A program made the position numbers and the translations under genes. The notes beneath the pieces are model-generated. The model saw nothing but the letters and a program-made list of their open reading frames with translations. It was not told the DNA's origin and did no database searches. Below, piece after piece: positions 61,130 to 64,000 of a DNA stretch of 64,000 bases. The stretch is from Candidatus Heimdallarchaeota archaeon (GTDB taxonomy: Archaea > Asgardarchaeota > Heimdallarchaeia > Hodarchaeales > Hodarchaeaceae): NCBI GenBank assembly GCA_020353515.1, contig CP070695.1, positions 1,170,660-1,234,659 on the forward strand, given 5' to 3'. Numbering within the stretch: the first letter of the stretch is position 1; every line of letters begins with the position of its first letter.

Positions 61130-62059
61130 TTGAAAGCATTCTTAATTACCCATTTTATGCCATCCTTTATAGTCAGGCTTTTTGCGAAGCCTTATGTTGC
61201 TGGGGATAGTCTAGAGAAAGGTATTGATAAAGCACGACATCTATGGATCCAAAGGGGGATAGCTTCTACTATTGATTTACTGGGTGAGGAAATTACAACA
61301 AAAGAAGAGGTTGAAGAAATCCTCGATATCTACCTAGATGTCGTCGACGCCATTAAAAAAGAGGAATTTTCGTCATTCGCCACTGTTAGCATCAAACCTA
61401 CATCCTTAGGAGTTGATATTTCGAAAGAATATTGCATTGACAATATTAAACGAATCCTAACATCAGCGCTAGAATCGAATATCGGTGTTACTATTGATAT
61501 GGAATCATCAAGATACACTGATGTTACATTGGAAATATTTCACCAGCTTAAACCTGATTTTCCAAATTTTGGGACTGTGCTCCAAACACGGCTATTTCGG
61601 ACAGAAAAAGACATTTCTGAATTGAATGGGTTGAATGCGCATATTCGTCTTTGTATTGGGATTTATATAGAAGACAAAAGCATTGCGTACACAAAGAAGA
61701 GCGAAATGAAGACTAAATTAGTCGAATACACCAAACTCTTGCTAGACCACAATCATTACGTCGAAGTAGCTACCCATGATGAGAAAACAATAGTTGAATG
61801 TCTTGAAATAATTGAAGATCATGGAGGGAGTCAAGTAGCTGAATTTCAAATGCTCTTAGGTGTACCACGAGACAAAATCCAAGAAGAATTACTAGAAAAA
61901 GGCTATATAATGCGGTATTACGTACCATTTGCGACAGAATGGAAGTATGCAACCAACTACCTTAGAAGAAGGTTGATTGAGAATCCTCGGTTAGCAATCT
62001 ACACTTTGAGGAATTTATTTGGTCGTGTGCTTCAACCGTTTAGAAGAAAAACAAAGTAA
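61130..62059 (+). CDS. Monofunctional proline dehydrogenase
   Basis: 309 residues, TTG start at 61130 with GAAGGT 8 bp upstream. PRODH barrel features: GIASTIDLLGEE near the start, FATVSIKPTSLGVD, GVTIDMESSRYTDVTLEIF, FGTVLQTRLFRTEKDI, HIRLCIGIYIEDK, YVEVATHDEKT, and the closing QMLLGVPRDKIQ then YVPFATEWKYATNYLRRRLIEN. It oxidises proline to pyrroline-5-carboxylate with FAD. No P5C dehydrogenase follows; a membrane-protein gene does, 29 bp later. Confidence 0.88.
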   Translation: MKAFLITHFMPSFIVRLFAKPYVAGDSLEKGIDKARHLWIQRGIASTIDLLGEEITTKEEVEEILDIYLDVVDAIKKEEFSSFATVSIKPTSLGVDISKEYCIDNIKRILTSALESNIGVTIDMESSRYTDVTLEIFHQLKPDFPNFGTVLQTRLFRTEKDISELNGLNAHIRLCIGIYIEDKSIAYTKKSEMKTKLVEYTKLLLDHNHYVEVATHDEKTIVECLEIIEDHGGSQVAEFQMLLGVPRDKIQEELLEKGYIMRYYVPFATEWKYATNYLRRRLIENPRLAIYTLRNLFGRVLQPFRRKTK

Positions 62060-62088
62060 TTTTATCTGAAAAATGGAGTTTTGGAACA

Positions 62089-62760
62089 ATGAGTCCAACA
62101 GTAGCTTCAGAGAATGCGTTAAAAATTTTAAGAGTTTTCCCTGACGAATTCAAGTGGTATTTGATCCCCTTATTTGCAATTGTAGTTTATATGTATGCTG
62201 TTGAAATTGAAAAACGAAATTGGAGTCGTGTTCTCGCAGGTCTTGCGTTCTTTAGTATGGATCTATTTAATGAAACATGGAACGCGTTGATTTTGTACTT
62301 TACAGACTATTCTGCTTTCTGGACCTGTGCTGGAGAAACTGGATTTCTAATTTTTGTTGGATTAAACATTGAAATATCTCTAATGTTTGCTATGGCAGGT
62401 ATTGCATTCACTAAAATGCTCCCAGAAGACAAGAATATGAAATTTGATCTTAATATGATTAAAATTCCAGTAAAAATTCCTAATCGCTGGGTATTTGCAG
62501 TTGGCAATTCAGTATTTTGCGTTTTTGTAGAAGTCATCCTGAACAAAGCAGGAGCATTAGTATGGGAATATCCTTTTTGGAATGCGACTCTTATTGGTGT
62601 CATTCCTATTATTATCTTTGGCTATCTCCACTTTATGATTGTCTCTTTCTGGGTTTACGATATGGAAGAAATAAAAAATAAAATTATTGTGGTTGCATCC
62701 ATTTTGATATTTGATCTAATTGCTATAGGACTTTTTGCAGTTGTATTAGGTTGGATCTAA
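62089..62760 (+). CDS. Multi-helix membrane protein, family not recognised
   Basis: 223 residues with six or seven helices (about 22-40, 47-72, 82-107, 133-157, 162-190, 198-222). Charged or aromatic positions within the helices (FSMDLFNETWNAL, FVEVILNKAGALVWEYPFW) are strongly suggestive of a functional site. It lies 29 bp after proline dehydrogenase on the same strand, so a joint role (transport or quinone/lipid work) is possible, but I have no family match. Confidence 0.65.
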   Translation: MSPTVASENALKILRVFPDEFKWYLIPLFAIVVYMYAVEIEKRNWSRVLAGLAFFSMDLFNETWNALILYFTDYSAFWTCAGETGFLIFVGLNIEISLMFAMAGIAFTKMLPEDKNMKFDLNMIKIPVKIPNRWVFAVGNSVFCVFVEVILNKAGALVWEYPFWNATLIGVIPIIIFGYLHFMIVSFWVYDMEEIKNKIIVVASILIFDLIAIGLFAVVLGWI

Positions 62761-62970
62761 TTTATTCTTATTCTATAATTTTGTAAAAGGAAAATTCACT
62801 GGGATTCTTCTTTTATTTTGGATGAAAAATAGCATTAAAAGTAAGAATTTCATTATGATAAGCCTTTAAATGATGACTTGTGCTTATACTAAAAGATTGA
62901 AAAATATTTACTGAAGATTATACCCTTTATGAGCTGTCCACTGTAAGAAAGAGCACTACAGGCGATTGAT
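62761..62970 (+). promoter_or_regulatory. glyS leader
   Basis: 210-bp spacer with CCTTTAAATG (about 62863-62872) as a possible TATA element about 100 bp upstream of the GTG start. No T-box-like structure, gene or repeat is visible. Confidence 0.3.
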
Positions 62971-64000
62971 GTGAAAACCAAGCAAAATGACAAAGAAATG
63001 CGACAATTTCTAGAGGAAATCATGGCCTTTGCGAATAAGACTGGGATCGCCTTTATTACAGGAAATATTTATGGTGGCCTAGCTGGTTTTTGGGACTATG
63101 GGCCTATAGGAGTGGAAATAAAAAATCGAATCAAAGATGCATGGTGGACGGATTTTGTTCGTAATCGTGATGATATTGTGGGTTATGAAGGGGCAATAGT
63201 TACTCACCCGAAAGTGTGGGAGGCTTCAGGCCATTTAACAAGTTTTAATGATCCATTAATCTTCTGTCAGGGAAAATGCAAGAAAAAACACAGGTTGGAT
63301 CATTTAGTAGAGGATCACATGGAAATTCGTACAGAAGACTTAGATATCGACGAATTAGGAAATATTATCAAAGAGAAAGAGATTAAATGTCCAGAATGTG
63401 GGGGAAATTTCGGAGAACCTATCACATTCAATTTAATGTTTGAAACATATGTAGGTCCAGTACGGGACTCCTCTTCTCTTGCCTATTTACGACCAGAAAA
63501 CGCCCAACTTATCTTCTCTGGATTTAAGAATGTCATTGATTCAACTCGTGTGAAAATGCCATTTGGGATAGCTCATTCAGGAATAGTATTTCGAAATGAG
63601 ATATCTCCCCGTAATTTTCTTTTTAGAGTAAGAGAATATGAACTTATGGAATTTGAATATTTTACAAATCCTGATAAAACCAACGAATGCCCATATTTTG
63701 ATGATATAGCAGAATATGAAATTAATATTCTATCTCAACTTGAACAAAATCAAGATTATGAGGGAGACTATCGAATCATAACTGCAGGAGAAGCATGGGA
63801 AAAAAGAATATTTAAGAATAAATGGCAGGCTTATTGGCTTACTATCTTTATTCGCTGGTTTATTGAATCGTTAGGGATTCGAGGGGAGAAATTACGATTG
63901 CGACAACATTTGGAAACTGAATTAAGTCATTATGCCTTGGATACTTGGGATCTGGAATATAAATATCCTTTTGGTTGGAAGGAACTCATGGGGTGTGCAA
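62971..64000 (+). CDS. glyS: Glycyl-tRNA synthetase, archaeal/eukaryotic type (3' end outside window)
   Basis: The frame runs from GTG at 62971 (an ATG at 62998 is also possible) to the window edge, 343 codons. It charges tRNA-Gly with glycine. Seen in order: FANKTGIAFITGNIYGGLAGFWDYGPIG, the motif 1 region AIVTHPKVWEASGHL, a zinc-type insert with CQGKCKKKH and CPECGG, then YLRPENAQLIF, FRNEISPRNFLFRVREYELME (motif 2) and the start of the anticodon-side part. This is the alpha2 class IIc form of archaea, eukaryotes and some bacteria. Confidence 0.93.
   Translation, partial: MKTKQNDKEMRQFLEEIMAFANKTGIAFITGNIYGGLAGFWDYGPIGVEIKNRIKDAWWTDFVRNRDDIVGYEGAIVTHPKVWEASGHLTSFNDPLIFCQGKCKKKHRLDHLVEDHMEIRTEDLDIDELGNIIKEKEIKCPECGGNFGEPITFNLMFETYVGPVRDSSSLAYLRPENAQLIFSGFKNVIDSTRVKMPFGIAHSGIVFRNEISPRNFLFRVREYELMEFEYFTNPDKTNECPYFDDIAEYEINILSQLEQNQDYEGDYRIITAGEAWEKRIFKNKWQAYWLTIFIRWFIESLGIRGEKLRLRQHLETELSHYALDTWDLEYKYPFGWKELMGCA

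Noticed and set aside
1-64000. CRISPR array, transposon, prophage or rRNA
   Set aside because: No spaced direct repeats, transposase motifs, integrase or rRNA segments were seen on either strand. The only large repeats are the in-gene 531-bp units and the exporter debris.

Overview
The window is AT-rich archaeal chromosome, most likely from an Asgard (Promethearchaeota) genome. The evidence is a Rag/Gtr-like GTPase fused to a roadblock-type domain (56661-57533), an archaeal type II methionine aminopeptidase, an archaeal/eukaryotic-type glycyl-tRNA synthetase at the right edge, a C1-like zinc-finger mini-protein, GbsR-type regulation, and frequent TTG/GTG starts behind short Shine-Dalgarno-like motifs. 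No rRNA, complete tRNA, CRISPR array, transposase or phage module was seen. The lineage within Asgard cannot be fixed from the sequence alone.

Layout. 1-2.3 kb: the 5' part of a divergent RtcB-like gene, then a decayed stretch with a stop-riddled membrane frame and an isolated tRNA 5' fragment. 2.3-15 kb: cell-envelope genes. These are a MacB/LolD-like ABC pair, a DUF2284 protein, a secreted protein with three exact 531-bp repeats, a membrane glycosyltransferase, and an ABC-2 exporter under a divergent GbsR-like regulator. A collapsed second copy of that exporter/regulator cassette lies at 6357-6740. 15-23 kb: a secreted ASST-like protein, a sugar-type MFS carrier, a UroD-superfamily methyltransferase-like protein and a GH38-like glycosidase, plausibly one glycan-use module.

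26-31.5 kb holds the most interesting locus. An operon aminotransferase - ATP-grasp - fumarase/ASL-superfamily lyase - ComA-type phosphosulfolactate synthase runs tail to tail against a [4Fe-4S] APS/PAPS reductase. The reductase would supply sulfite, ComA would add it to PEP, and the other genes would process the sulfonate. This looks like an unusual sulfonate (coenzyme M, cysteate or sulfonopeptide) pathway. 31.8-34.5 kb is a small signalling-type cluster: two zinc mini-proteins, a hydrolase, a dual-specificity phosphatase and a GNAT. 34.7-39.2 kb encodes two paralogous lipoprotein-like solute-binding proteins whose SBP_bac_5 halves are in swapped order (a circular permutation), each with a PGF-type C-terminal anchor.

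39-54 kb is mixed metabolism: an aminotransferase, TlpA-like thioredoxin, ornithine-cyclodeaminase homologue plus fold-I PLP enzyme, a CheC/CheD pair with degenerate CheC active sites, acyl-CoA ligase, zinc alcohol dehydrogenase, MTA/SAH-deaminase-like amidohydrolase, APH-like kinase, methionine aminopeptidase, a large HEAT-repeat protein and a hydrolase. 54.9-57.5 kb pairs an OLD-family nuclease with the Rag-like GTPase. 57.5-62.8 kb is amine/proline oxidation: a two-gene HcnABC/sarcosine-oxidase-type dehydrogenase, then a monofunctional proline dehydrogenase and a membrane protein of unknown function. The window ends inside glyS.
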